DNA from: Paenibacillus sp. JDR-2 | Lineage (GTDB): Bacteria; Bacillota; Bacilli; Paenibacillales; Paenibacillaceae | Assembly (NCBI RefSeq): GCF_000023585.1 | Contig: NC_012914.1 | Coordinates: 4,122,001 to 4,186,000 of the forward strand | Direction of reading: 5' to 3' | DNA length: 64,000 nt | Notes under the pieces: generated by a model | Told to the model about the DNA's origin: nothing | Seen by the model: only the letters and a program-made list of their open reading frames with translations | The model's database searches: none | Part shown: positions 38,410 through 46,481 of the stretch, piece after piece | How the letters are laid out: every line of letters starts with the position of its first letter | Numbering within the stretch: position 1 is the first letter of the stretch | Position numbers and translations under genes: made by a program

Positions 38410-39363
38410 TTATTTGCTTCTAGCTTCCAGACGTTTAGACCACCATGCGGTCACAATTGGCGTAAGGATAGCCGTCACAATAACGCTCGAAGCAACAAGC
38501 GCGGTTGCCGAAGGCACCAGCGGTACATAGATCGAGTTTGCGGCAGCGACGGCTGCCGGTACGCCTGCGGCATTGCCCGCGGTAGTAGCCGCGGCCAAGC
38601 CGGCTACGCCATTGCCGCCTGTAAGCCGGTCGGTACCCATCAGCGCTAACCCGGTAATGACTACGACCGCAACGCCAAGCAGTACGCCAAGCGCGCCGGC
38701 TTTCCACACATTGCCCAGATTAAGCCCGGCACCAAGTGCAAAGGCAAAGAACGGAACGAGGACCGGTACCCCTTTTGATAGGAAACCGCGAAGCTCTTTA
38801 TCCAGATTGCCGAGAATCATGCCGACAACCAGCGGAAGAATAGCGCCTACAAGCGTTTGCCACGGGAACGCGGCGAGACCGGCTGCGCCAAGCGTAATCA
38901 TGGTCAGGAACGGGCCGGACTCAAGGCTCATGATCGAATATGCGCCTACATCTTCCTTGCGTCCGAACTGACCCATCAGCGCCATGTACAGACCGCCGTT
39001 TGTATCATTCATGGCCGCTACGATAGCCAGAACGGATAGACCGGCGAAGAAACCGTTATCAATCATGCCGTTGCCTAAGAATTTTCCGGCGATAAAACCA
39101 ACCAGCATCGCAATACCGATTTTGGTGATCAATAAGGTGCCGCCTTTTTTCACGATGTAAGGCGTTGCTTTAAAGTCGATGGTGGATCCCATACAGACAT
39201 AAAAAACAGCCAGCATGGGAAGCGATCCGGTCATCAATGCGCCGGTGAAGGAACCAAAATAAGTCGAAATCGTTGGAAAAGCCGTATTTATGATAGCTCC
39301 AATCAGCAATGGGACGATCATCATACCGCCAGGGATTTTTTCAATGCTCGCTTTAATCTTCAC
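38410..39363 (-). CDS. kdgT: KdgT-family acid sugar permease
   Basis: This 317-residue polytopic membrane protein belongs to the 2-keto-3-deoxygluconate permease family (about ten helices; MNDTNGGLYMALMG and NAAGVPAAVAAANS motifs). By context it probably imports a four-carbon acid sugar instead of KDG. It is the first gene of the three-gene operon and ends 18 nt before the kinase start. The start is GTG 39363, 7 nt after GGGGG. Confidence 0.9.
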   Translation of the reverse strand: MKIKASIEKIPGGMMIVPLLIGAIINTAFPTISTYFGSFTGALMTGSLPMLAVFYVCMGSTIDFKATPYIVKKGGTLLITKIGIAMLVGFIAGKFLGNGMIDNGFFAGLSVLAIVAAMNDTNGGLYMALMGQFGRKEDVGAYSIMSLESGPFLTMITLGAAGLAAFPWQTLVGAILPLVVGMILGNLDKELRGFLSKGVPVLVPFFAFALGAGLNLGNVWKAGALGVLLGVAVVVITGLALMGTDRLTGGNGVAGLAAATTAGNAAGVPAAVAAANSIYVPLVPSATALVASSVIVTAILTPIVTAWWSKRLEARSK

Positions 39364-39387
39364 AAGTAGTCCCCCTAAGATGCATTT

Positions 39388-39404
39388 TGTTTCATATTGA
39401 AACA
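39388..39404. promoter_or_regulatory. Palindromic operator TGTTTCA-N3-TGAAACA upstream of kdgT
   Basis: A perfect 7+3+7 palindrome lies 25-41 nt before the kdgT GTG. The same palindrome, with one mismatch, lies upstream of the regulator gene, and both are followed by (G/C)TATGT. It is the likely binding site of the PrpR-like regulator. Lying about +25 to +41 from the inferred transcription start, it is placed for repression. Confidence 0.7.
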
Positions 39405-39416
39405 GTATGTTAAATT

Positions 39417-39464
39417 TGTAAGCGCTACATTGCTAATTATAAAGCGAGCCTTTGCGATGAACAA
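39417..39464 (-). promoter_or_regulatory. Sigma-A type promoter of kdgT with cre-like element
   Basis: Reading the minus strand, TTGTTC (39464-39459), a 17-nt spacer and a perfect TATAAT (39441-39436) form a vegetative promoter in the 107-nt gap after the regulator gene. The start site would fall near 39429, inside TGTAAGCGCTACA (39417-39429), a near-palindromic cre/LacI-like sequence. No -24/-12 promoter was seen. Confidence 0.6.
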
Positions 39465-39470
39465 CCTTCA

Positions 39471-41327
39471 TTACGTTTCATTATTAAACGTTTTGTTCAT
39501 TTTCCTCCAAAAGGTTGTCCGGTTCATTCCGAGCCTCTTGCAGGTTTTGGATTGATTCATTCCTTCCTCCTGCAAGACGTAAGTAATGATCCGGCGCTCG
39601 ATTTCCTCAAGCGTTCCTCGCAGGTCTATCGTGGTGGAAACATTATCCGCATCCGCAATCAAGGACTCTTTATATTGTTCAATGACAGTCACCGCATCCT
39701 TCTTCTCTACATGATTGCCTTGGGTAAGGACAAGCATTTCGTGAATGGCACGCTCCAGCTCGCGCAAATTCCCCGGCCAATCGTATCGCAGCAGTTCATC
39801 AAGTGCCGTTTCGCGGAAACCGACGATCTGCTTGCCGGATTGAAAATTATAATTCGCAATCATGACCCGGATGATCTCATCGATGTCCTCCATGCGTTCC
39901 TTTAACGGAGGAACCGCTAATTGAAGCTCGCCAAGCGCTGCAATTAGCTCGTGGTTGTAGTCCGCTTTCCCTTTCAGTCGGGTTAGGCTTGTCGAGGAGG
40001 AGGCAATATACCGGATTTGCGGGTACCGGCGTATGGCCTGCAGCCATTGATCCTGCGCTCCGCGGTCCAGCCTGTCCACATTGTTCAGATAGATCGTTCC
40101 GCCGAACCCGGTCTCGGGCAAACCAAGCTCCTCCGCCGTTCCTTTTAACAGGAGATTGGTTTCCTGCTCCGTCATCCCTTCGCACGGAATCATATAGAAG
40201 CCTTGCGCATGGCGTTTGCTTCCCGAATGGATCGCTTGGGCGAATAGCGATTTGCCTGTTCCCCTCTCGCCGGAAACCCAAAGGTTACGGTCGCTTAGTG
40301 CATACTTTTGCGCCTTCGCTATCGTTTTATTCAGCATCACGCTGGAGCCCACCATTTGATTAAACGTTGTAAGCCTAGGAGGAATATAGGCAGCGAATCT
40401 CCGCTCGTTGCGCCAATTCTCGATTGAGTCAAGCGAAACCAGATAGCGGAAGCTTCCTTCCTTGCGGCCCTCGCTAACGCTTACCTTGTATTGCTGCTCG
40501 TTCAAATAGAGAAACTGCTTAGACCATTTGGCGGCATTGTCCGCCTCCTCCGCTCCGTTTATCAGCTTGTATAGCGCCGGTAAAGAATATTGAATGCTGC
40601 TGCCGGGCAGAGCGTCCGCCTCCGCATTCCCGCTGCTGCCGAGCAGCTCTCCCGCCGTCCGGTTGATAAACAGAATCCGGTGTCGGTCATCAAGCGCGAT
40701 AATGGCTCTGGCGTCATGGTCCAATATGTCCCTGTAAAACATCGTTTGCTCCTGGCCTTGCCGGTAAACGTCGTATACGCGCCTAACCTCCCGGAACATA
40801 TCGCCCACCGATTCTTTGCCTGAGGTAATAAGAATGCCGTGATAGCCCATCTCTTGCGCGGCCCGGACCGTAACGGCATCCCCCAGCACGATCTGAACCT
40901 TATCGCCAAATGCCTGCCGCAGAGCGCCGCGAACCTCGGTTTGGTCGCTGATCTGGATAATCGGAATTTCAAAATCAAGCAGGCTGGACACCTCCGCAAC
41001 CGCCTTGCATATATTCGGGAAGCCGATAATGGCTACCTTGGAATTCGTGCGGCGGATAAGCGTCAGCACCCGCAAAATATCGTACCCGGATACCGGAATG
41101 TCCACGACCGGCAGCGAGGAATGCTTGCGGATCAGATTTGCCGTACCGCCGCGGCTGATAATAATGTCGTAGCCCCGCTCTTCGGCTTGCTGGATAAGCG
41201 GAAGCGCTTCTTCCAAATCCGCTACTTCCACATCCATCCGAATCATCGTTTCTTCTTGCACCATTTCCAAAAGCAAATCCCGCAAACCTACATAAGGGGC
41301 TATAGCCAGAACTTTAATTTTCATCAT
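39471..41327 (-). CDS. PrpR/NtrC-like regulator with degenerate AAA+ domain
   Basis: This 618-residue protein has an N-terminal PrpR-type sensory domain (about 5-190), a PAS-like region (200-310), an AAA+ domain (about 323-545) and a Fis-type helix-turn-helix (575-612). Walker A is intact (GERGTGKS, 353-360). Walker B reads GGTIYLNNVD, with Asn415-Asn416 where active members have Asp-Glu. The region expected to hold the GAFTGA sigma-54 contact loop (about 380-408) has no such motif. It therefore probably works as TyrR does, without sigma-54. It is the natural regulator of the adjacent kdgT operon. ATG 41327 or 41324 follows GAGGTG. Confidence 0.85.
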   Translation of the reverse strand: MMKIKVLAIAPYVGLRDLLLEMVQEETMIRMDVEVADLEEALPLIQQAEERGYDIIISRGGTANLIRKHSSLPVVDIPVSGYDILRVLTLIRRTNSKVAIIGFPNICKAVAEVSSLLDFEIPIIQISDQTEVRGALRQAFGDKVQIVLGDAVTVRAAQEMGYHGILITSGKESVGDMFREVRRVYDVYRQGQEQTMFYRDILDHDARAIIALDDRHRILFINRTAGELLGSSGNAEADALPGSSIQYSLPALYKLINGAEEADNAAKWSKQFLYLNEQQYKVSVSEGRKEGSFRYLVSLDSIENWRNERRFAAYIPPRLTTFNQMVGSSVMLNKTIAKAQKYALSDRNLWVSGERGTGKSLFAQAIHSGSKRHAQGFYMIPCEGMTEQETNLLLKGTAEELGLPETGFGGTIYLNNVDRLDRGAQDQWLQAIRRYPQIRYIASSSTSLTRLKGKADYNHELIAALGELQLAVPPLKERMEDIDEIIRVMIANYNFQSGKQIVGFRETALDELLRYDWPGNLRELERAIHEMLVLTQGNHVEKKDAVTVIEQYKESLIADADNVSTTIDLRGTLEEIERRIITYVLQEEGMNQSKTCKRLGMNRTTFWRKMNKTFNNET

Positions 41328-41341
41328 AACACCTCATTATT

Positions 41342-41374
41342 CGTTTCAGTTTGAAACACTATGTCAGCATTATA
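41342..41374 (-). promoter_or_regulatory. Promoter -10 and second copy of the operator upstream of the regulator gene
   Basis: A TATAAT (41374-41369, minus strand) is followed by CGTTTCA-N3-TGAAACA (41342-41358), about +4 to +20 from the expected start site. The dyad equals the kdgT operator apart from one outer base. Its position suggests negative autoregulation. Confidence 0.62.
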
Positions 41375-41395
41375 ATATAATTTAGGCTCTTACAG

Positions 41396-41435
41396 AAAGA
41401 AACGGAGCCCGCTTACCGCGCGGCTCCGTTTCTTT
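41396..41435 (-). terminator. Terminator of the AraC-type gene at 41447
   Basis: AAAGAAACGGAGCC (41396-41409) and GGCTCCGTTTCTTT (41422-41435) form a 14-bp stem. The minus-strand arm ends in a T-rich GTTTCTTTC. It isolates the AraC-type gene from the acid-sugar regulator. Confidence 0.82.
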
Positions 41436-41446
41436 CCGTAATCTTC

Positions 41447-42418
41447 TTATATTGGATCCTCGAATTCCACACCGCCCGACGCTTTGCGAAGCGTCTTGAT
41501 ATCCTGAAGGGGAGGCTGGCCGAAAAGTCTTCGGTATTCCCGGTTGAACTGCGACGGGCTTTCATAACCTACCGTCAGCGCGGCTGTTGTTGCGCCTACC
41601 GGACCGCTCAGCATCAGGCGCCGCGCTTCCTGCAGACGCAGCTGCTTCTGATACTGCAAAGGCCCCATTGTAGTAATGGCTTTAAATTTATGATGAAGCC
41701 CGGACGTACTCATATTGCATGACTTCGCCAGCTCCTCGACCGTAAAGGAGTGGGTGTAATTTTCCTGGATCCAATGAATCGCCTTCGCTACCCCATCCGC
41801 CCGTTGGCCAAACAGTACTTTCTGCATAAATAAATGTCCAAAATCGCCTGACAGCAGGTTAAAAATCATTTCCTTCTTCAACAGCTCGGACAGAAACCGG
41901 GCTTCTTTCGGCTTGTCGATTAACTTCAGCAGCCGGTAAAAGATGTCCAGCAGATTGGCATCCGATTTGCCGATAAAGGCCGCGGAAGTCAAATCTTTTT
42001 CTTTTGACTCCGCAAGGATCTCAGCTTCTACGACGACGGAAGCAATCTCCTGCGTCGTGAAATCGACGCGCAGTCCGATATAAGGCTTCTCTTCGGTTGC
42101 TCCGACAACCTGGCCAAAAGCGGGGATATCCAGCAGAGATGCAACGTAATCCCCCGCGCTGTAATGAAAGATATCCTGACCGAGATACAGCTTTTTCTCC
42201 CCTTGGAGAATCAGACAAAAAGAAGGTGTCAATACGCCAGGACACCGCACCGTATCGCGACTGCGTTTAACGATGGACAGGAAAGGTACGATCGTTGAAT
42301 TCCGCCCTTCTTCGAGCGTCATCCTCTCTGTCATTCCAATAAGCTGATCCAGCGTTTTTTTATGAATCGAAATACTTTTCCCTCCCGCTGAACGGGAATC
42401 CTTTGTTTGCTCCGTCAT
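41447..42418 (-). CDS. AraC-family regulator with AraC_N domain
   Basis: This 323-residue regulator has an N-terminal AraC_N-type sensing domain (about 25-180, with VLTPSFCLILQGEKKLYLG) and a C-terminal pair of AraC helix-turn-helix motifs (about 215-310; FTVEELAKSCNMSTSGLHHKF). It is divergent from an MFS efflux gene, whose expression it probably controls. The effector is unknown. ATG 42418 follows GGGAGGGATC. Confidence 0.88.
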   Translation of the reverse strand: MTEQTKDSRSAGGKSISIHKKTLDQLIGMTERMTLEEGRNSTIVPFLSIVKRSRDTVRCPGVLTPSFCLILQGEKKLYLGQDIFHYSAGDYVASLLDIPAFGQVVGATEEKPYIGLRVDFTTQEIASVVVEAEILAESKEKDLTSAAFIGKSDANLLDIFYRLLKLIDKPKEARFLSELLKKEMIFNLLSGDFGHLFMQKVLFGQRADGVAKAIHWIQENYTHSFTVEELAKSCNMSTSGLHHKFKAITTMGPLQYQKQLRLQEARRLMLSGPVGATTAALTVGYESPSQFNREYRRLFGQPPLQDIKTLRKASGGVEFEDPI

Positions 42419-42602
42419 ATCCGTTGATCCCTCCCGCCTTGTTCCTGATTATATAAGCATTCTTGGCGATTGGAAAGTAAAAGAACGACTGAATTGCAGC
42501 TTTAGGCAACTTTTAAGCAGGAACGATCTACTTCGCGCCGCCGATTCCATTCATAATAGCTTTCAGGAACACTAAGACGGAACAAGAAAGGAACATGAAC
42601 AA

Positions 42603-44012
42603 ATGCATCAGTCCAAATGGATTATTCTCACGATTATTATCGCGTGCCAGCTTATTGTTGTGCTTGACGCGTCCGTTATGGTAACGGCCATTCCCCAAAT
42701 CGGAAAGACGCTTCACATGTCGACAACCAGCTTGACTTGGGTTCATAACAGCTATATTCTCGCCTTCGGCGGTTTCTTGCTGCTTGGTGCCCGGGCGGGA
42801 GATTTATTGGGGCGCAGACGAATGCTTAGCATAGGAATCGGGTTGTTCTCATTGACCTCATTCTTTGCAGGTATAGCGCCAACGGCTGAATTCTTGCTTA
42901 TCTCGCGAGCCCTGCAAGGGTTTGCAGCCGCACTCGCCACGCCAGCTGCGCTGGCTTTGCTGTCTGCCACCTTTGTTGAAGCGAAGGAACGCTCCCGGGC
43001 GATATCCATGTACAGTGCCGTTTCGGCTGCGGGAGGAAGTATCGGACTCATTCTTGGCGGATTCTTCACCGATTTTGTCTCCTGGCGCTTCGGTATGTTT
43101 ATTAATGTACCCATCGGAATTGTTTTGCTGTACCTGGTTCACAAATTTATTCAGCCAACAAACATCAGATCCGGCCGCTTTGATATTGGCGGCGCGCTGA
43201 CCTCTGTTATCGGCATGTCATCCTTGGTCTACGGTTTGGTTCAAGCCGCGGATTACGGCTGGGGTAACCCTGCAACTTGGATTCCGCTGGCGGCCGGAAT
43301 TATCCTGTTGGCGGTATTTGTTCTTATTGAATCCAAGGCGGCAGAGCCGATTATCCCGCTGCGATTATTTGCGAACCGCCAGCGTTCCGGGGCATACTTG
43401 GGAAGATTTCTGATGGTAGGCGGGAACTTTTCACTCTTTTTCTTCATCCCGCAATATTTGCAAAATGCCCTTGGGTTCAGCTCCTTTGAAGCAGGTCTTG
43501 CCTTCCTGCCGTTTACCGTTGCGCAGTTCGGAATGATGTACATTATCCCGGGACTGGTTCGGCGGTTTGGCAATGTCAAAGTGCTGTCTGCCGGTTTGGT
43601 CATTGCGATTATCGGCACTCTTCTGCTAAGCAGAATCGTTTCTGAGCAAACATCGTTCTTTCCGAATATATTTATCCTTCTCGCTATCATGGGTATCGGT
43701 GCCGGAATGGTATTCCAGCCGCTTACGGCAATGGGTCTTACCGGTGTGCAGCCACAAGACAGCGGTGCGGCTTCGGGTCTAGTCAATGTCGCCCATCAAA
43801 GCGGAGCTTCCTTGGGCCTTGCGGTTCTCATCACGGTGTTTAATACCTCGATTCGCGCGGAAATCCCTTCCGTATCGGAATTTGCGCATGCGATCTCGAA
43901 CTCCATATTAGGATCCGTCTTCTTTATCCTTTCTGCCTTGCTGGTGACGTTTATCTGCTTTGCTTCCGTTCGGCAGACGACCCGCAAACGGGCTCTGCAA
44001 GCCAATAAATAA
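42603..44012 (+). CDS. MFS multidrug efflux transporter (DHA2, EmrB/QacA type)
   Basis: This 469-residue transporter has 14 predicted helices. It shows motif A-like GARAGDLLGRRRML (about 61-74) and the antiporter motif C-like region AAGGSIGLILGGFFTDF, and it ends in a short basic tail. DHA2 members export cationic drugs, dyes or antibiotics. The 184-nt divergent gap with the AraC-family gene suggests local control. AAGAAAGGA precedes ATG 42603; an ATG 8 nt earlier is out of frame. Confidence 0.88.
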   Translation: MHQSKWIILTIIIACQLIVVLDASVMVTAIPQIGKTLHMSTTSLTWVHNSYILAFGGFLLLGARAGDLLGRRRMLSIGIGLFSLTSFFAGIAPTAEFLLISRALQGFAAALATPAALALLSATFVEAKERSRAISMYSAVSAAGGSIGLILGGFFTDFVSWRFGMFINVPIGIVLLYLVHKFIQPTNIRSGRFDIGGALTSVIGMSSLVYGLVQAADYGWGNPATWIPLAAGIILLAVFVLIESKAAEPIIPLRLFANRQRSGAYLGRFLMVGGNFSLFFFIPQYLQNALGFSSFEAGLAFLPFTVAQFGMMYIIPGLVRRFGNVKVLSAGLVIAIIGTLLLSRIVSEQTSFFPNIFILLAIMGIGAGMVFQPLTAMGLTGVQPQDSGAASGLVNVAHQSGASLGLAVLITVFNTSIRAEIPSVSEFAHAISNSILGSVFFILSALLVTFICFASVRQTTRKRALQANK

Positions 44013-44019
44013 GAACAGC

Positions 44020-44052
44020 AAAAAGGCTGCCTATCAAGTAAGCAGCCTTTTT
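44020..44052. terminator. Bidirectional terminator between MFS and spore-protein genes
   Basis: AAAAAGGCTGC (44020-44030) and GCAGCCTTTTT (44042-44052) form an 11-bp stem with T tracts in both directions. It serves the converging MFS gene and the spore-protein gene. Confidence 0.92.
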
Positions 44053-44065
44053 GGCTAAGTATTTG

Positions 44066-44293
44066 CTAACGACGGAAGTTAGCGGATGCACCGCCGAGGC
44101 TTTGCTCAGCGATTTCAACCAAACGGCGAGTAATCGATCCGCCGATTTTTCCGGCATTATAAGTTGTAATATCACCGTTGTAACCATCACGCGATAAGGA
44201 AATACCGAGCTCTGAAGCCACTTCGAATTTGATTTGATCCAAAGCTTGCGCTGCTTGTGGTACCACTAAAGTATTGCTGTTGCTTCTAGACAT
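44066..44293 (-). CDS. Alpha/beta-type small acid-soluble spore protein
   Basis: This 75-residue DNA-binding spore core protein coats spore DNA and protects it from UV and heat damage. The germination protease site (KFEVASELG, cleavage expected after Glu24) and the conserved GxIGGSITRRLVE region are present. Length is typical. It shows that the organism sporulates. Expression is expected from a forespore sigma-G promoter; a CATAATG -10-like sequence lies at 44373-44367. AGGAGGG precedes the ATG. Confidence 0.95.
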   Translation of the reverse strand: MSRSNSNTLVVPQAAQALDQIKFEVASELGISLSRDGYNGDITTYNAGKIGGSITRRLVEIAEQSLGGASANFRR

Positions 44294-44307
44294 TGAAAAG
44301 CCCTCCT

Positions 44308-44370
44308 AATGTGTTGGTTTGTGATGTAATTTTTGGTGCTGAAATTAATTTCTCCAGCTACCAACACATT
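44308..44370. repeat. Long inverted repeat upstream of the spore-protein gene
   Basis: AATGTGTTGGT (44308-44318) and ACCAACACATT (44360-44370) are perfect 11-nt arms. A 12-bp perfect palindrome, GAAATTAATTTC, lies at 44341-44352 inside the 41-nt interval. One arm abuts the AGGAGGG ribosome binding site. The other overlaps a possible -10 element. Confidence 0.7.
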
Positions 44371-44392
44371 ATGCAAGGTAACGAAAAACTTT

Positions 44393-46333
44393 TTAATAGC
44401 GTAGCCATACGTTCATTTCGCCAGGCTCGCGGTTGCCCCACAGATAGTAAGGAATCGCTTTGAAACGGACGGATTCTCTATGCTTGATTAACGGCTGATA
44501 AGACTGACCTTCTGCCCAGCCGGAATTGTCGATAACAACTCCGTTCCCTTCCACTACGACGCAGCCTCCAAGCAGGTCCGAAGCTTTACTTGCCGTCAGT
44601 TCCGGTTCTTCCGCAAGCGACAGAGATGCCAGCGGCTTGCCGTTGTCCGCTTCCTCTACGCAGTAGACAAGCGGTCCGCGTTGAATGGCGGCTTTACCGG
44701 CATCCGCACGGATTAAAGGATTCGCGGCAATCAGCTGCGTCTCGATTGGCAGCAGCCATTCCACCCGATCACCGTCCTGCCATACGCGATATACGGTTGC
44801 GTAACCTTTATCCACATGGTAACGGACCGTTTCTCCGTTTATTTTCAATAGCGCCTCTTTCGACGAGAACCAGTTCGGAATACGAAGCGCAAGCATAAAC
44901 GGAACATCGCCTTTATCTTCTTGCAGCGATACCTTAAATTCAACCTGACCGTTCCACGGGAGCTCCGATTTCTGATTCAGCACGATTTTCTTGCCTTCCG
45001 TCTCGAATGCCACTTCGCTTCCGATAAAGAGATGAACGCGCACGGTTGAGCCATCCTCCGAAACATCATAAATGTACTCGTCGAGAGAACCAAGCAAACG
45101 GGCTACGTTTGGCGGGCAGCAGGAGCATCCGAACCATTTTTGCCTAACCGGCTTCACATGGAATTTATCCGGGCTCTTAGCGCTCGCTTCCGGCCATACC
45201 TCAAGCGGATTCACATAGAAGAAATGCTTGCCGTCCTTCGCCATGCTTCCGAGCACGTTATTGTACAAGGCCCGCTCCATCACGTCCGCGTACTCGCTTT
45301 TGGCCTCCAACTGAAGCATCCGCCGTGCCCAGAAGATCAGGCCGATCGACGCGCAGGTCTCCGCGTAGACAATATCGTTCGGAAGATCATGATCGAATGT
45401 AAAAGCTTCTCCGAGATGCGTCGCGCCAATCCCCCCGGTGATGTACATTTGCTTGCCGGTCGTATTCGCCCACAGCCGCTCGCATGCTTCGCGGAGCTTG
45501 ACGTCACCGGTTAAGCGGGCAAGGTCCGCCATTGCCGTATACAGATATACCGCACGAACGGCGTGTCCGACGGCAACCGGCTGCTCGCGAACCGGAAGAT
45601 GGCTCTGGTAAACCTCGAGATTAGGCTCCCCTTGCGCCCAAATCGTTGTCCGGCCGCGTCGTTCCCATTCCTCCAGGAAATAATTTGGCTTGCTGCCGCG
45701 TTCGTCGATAAAGTACAAGCTCAGGTTCAGATACCGTTCTTCCCCCGTAGCCTGATACAGCTTAACTAAGGCGAGTTCAACCTCCGGATGGCCGCAATAA
45801 GCCCGCATTTGCCCTGGTTCCGTACCAAACAAGCTTGCGATAAGATCGGCAAAACGGCAGGAAATGTCGAGCAGCTCACGCTTGCCGGTTGCCCGATAAT
45901 AAGCAACGGCGGCTTCGAATAAATGACCCGCGCAATACAGCTCATGCGCTTCATACAGGTTGGACCATTCTTTGCCGGGCTCTTGAATAGTGAAATAAGT
46001 GTTTAAATATCCGTTCTCATGCTGAGCTTGTCCGATCAGCTCTATGGCTTCATCCGCAATCTTTTCCAGCTCCGGATCGGGCTGACGTTCAAGCGAATAG
46101 GCAACAGCCTCCAGCCATTTATAGAGATCGCTGTCTTGGAAAATCCATCCGCCGAATTCGCCCTTCTCCAAGCCCGCGGCAATCCGGAAATTACGGATCG
46201 AGTAGCTGGGCTCCGCGTCTTGAATACGGTCGTTTAAAGCCTCCCATTGATAAGGGATGACCGTTTTGCGTACAAGCTCTGTATATTCATTCCAAAAATC
46301 ATCCTTGATGCTGATCTGCGTGTCCTTCATCAT
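44393..46333 (-). CDS. GH127 beta-L-arabinofuranosidase
   Basis: This 646-residue enzyme without a signal peptide belongs to GH127 (formerly DUF1680), whose founding member HypBA1 releases L-arabinose from beta-1,2-linked arabino-oligosaccharides. Key residues are visible: Glu325 and Cys327 (YAETCAS), and Cys403, Cys405 and Cys406 (FGCSCCPPN). These correspond to the zinc-binding Glu/Cys set and Cys nucleophile of HypBA1, with nearly the same spacing. The all-alpha barrel spans about 1-420, followed by beta-sandwich domains. It is divergent from an AraC activator. GGAGG precedes the ATG pair at 46333/46330. Confidence 0.9.
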   Translation of the reverse strand: MMKDTQISIKDDFWNEYTELVRKTVIPYQWEALNDRIQDAEPSYSIRNFRIAAGLEKGEFGGWIFQDSDLYKWLEAVAYSLERQPDPELEKIADEAIELIGQAQHENGYLNTYFTIQEPGKEWSNLYEAHELYCAGHLFEAAVAYYRATGKRELLDISCRFADLIASLFGTEPGQMRAYCGHPEVELALVKLYQATGEERYLNLSLYFIDERGSKPNYFLEEWERRGRTTIWAQGEPNLEVYQSHLPVREQPVAVGHAVRAVYLYTAMADLARLTGDVKLREACERLWANTTGKQMYITGGIGATHLGEAFTFDHDLPNDIVYAETCASIGLIFWARRMLQLEAKSEYADVMERALYNNVLGSMAKDGKHFFYVNPLEVWPEASAKSPDKFHVKPVRQKWFGCSCCPPNVARLLGSLDEYIYDVSEDGSTVRVHLFIGSEVAFETEGKKIVLNQKSELPWNGQVEFKVSLQEDKGDVPFMLALRIPNWFSSKEALLKINGETVRYHVDKGYATVYRVWQDGDRVEWLLPIETQLIAANPLIRADAGKAAIQRGPLVYCVEEADNGKPLASLSLAEEPELTASKASDLLGGCVVVEGNGVVIDNSGWAEGQSYQPLIKHRESVRFKAIPYYLWGNREPGEMNVWLRY

Positions 46334-46357
46334 AATCCTCCTTCAGATGACTGCCTA

Positions 46358-46372
46358 ATCGTTAAAAACGAT
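46358..46372. promoter_or_regulatory. Palindrome ATCGTT-AAA-AACGAT upstream of the GH127 gene
   Basis: A perfect 6+3+6 dyad lies 25-39 nt upstream of the GH127 start, in the 148-nt divergent region shared with the AraC gene. It could be an operator, although AraC proteins usually bind direct repeats, so another regulator is possible. Confidence 0.4.
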
Positions 46373-46481
46373 AAAAATTGACTCCTTGTAAGTTCGAGTA
46401 TATGCTTTATTCATTTGATTCAATAGGAACGGAATGAACTTTTTCTTATACAAAATGACACAGTAGGGATGTGAATCGTTT

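Noticed and set aside
39361..39480. Sigma-54 (-24/-12) promoter for kdgT, expected from the PrpR-like regulator
   Set aside because: No TGGCAC-N5-TTGC-like sequence seen; a sigma-A type promoter with 17-nt spacing is present and the regulator lacks GAFTGA.
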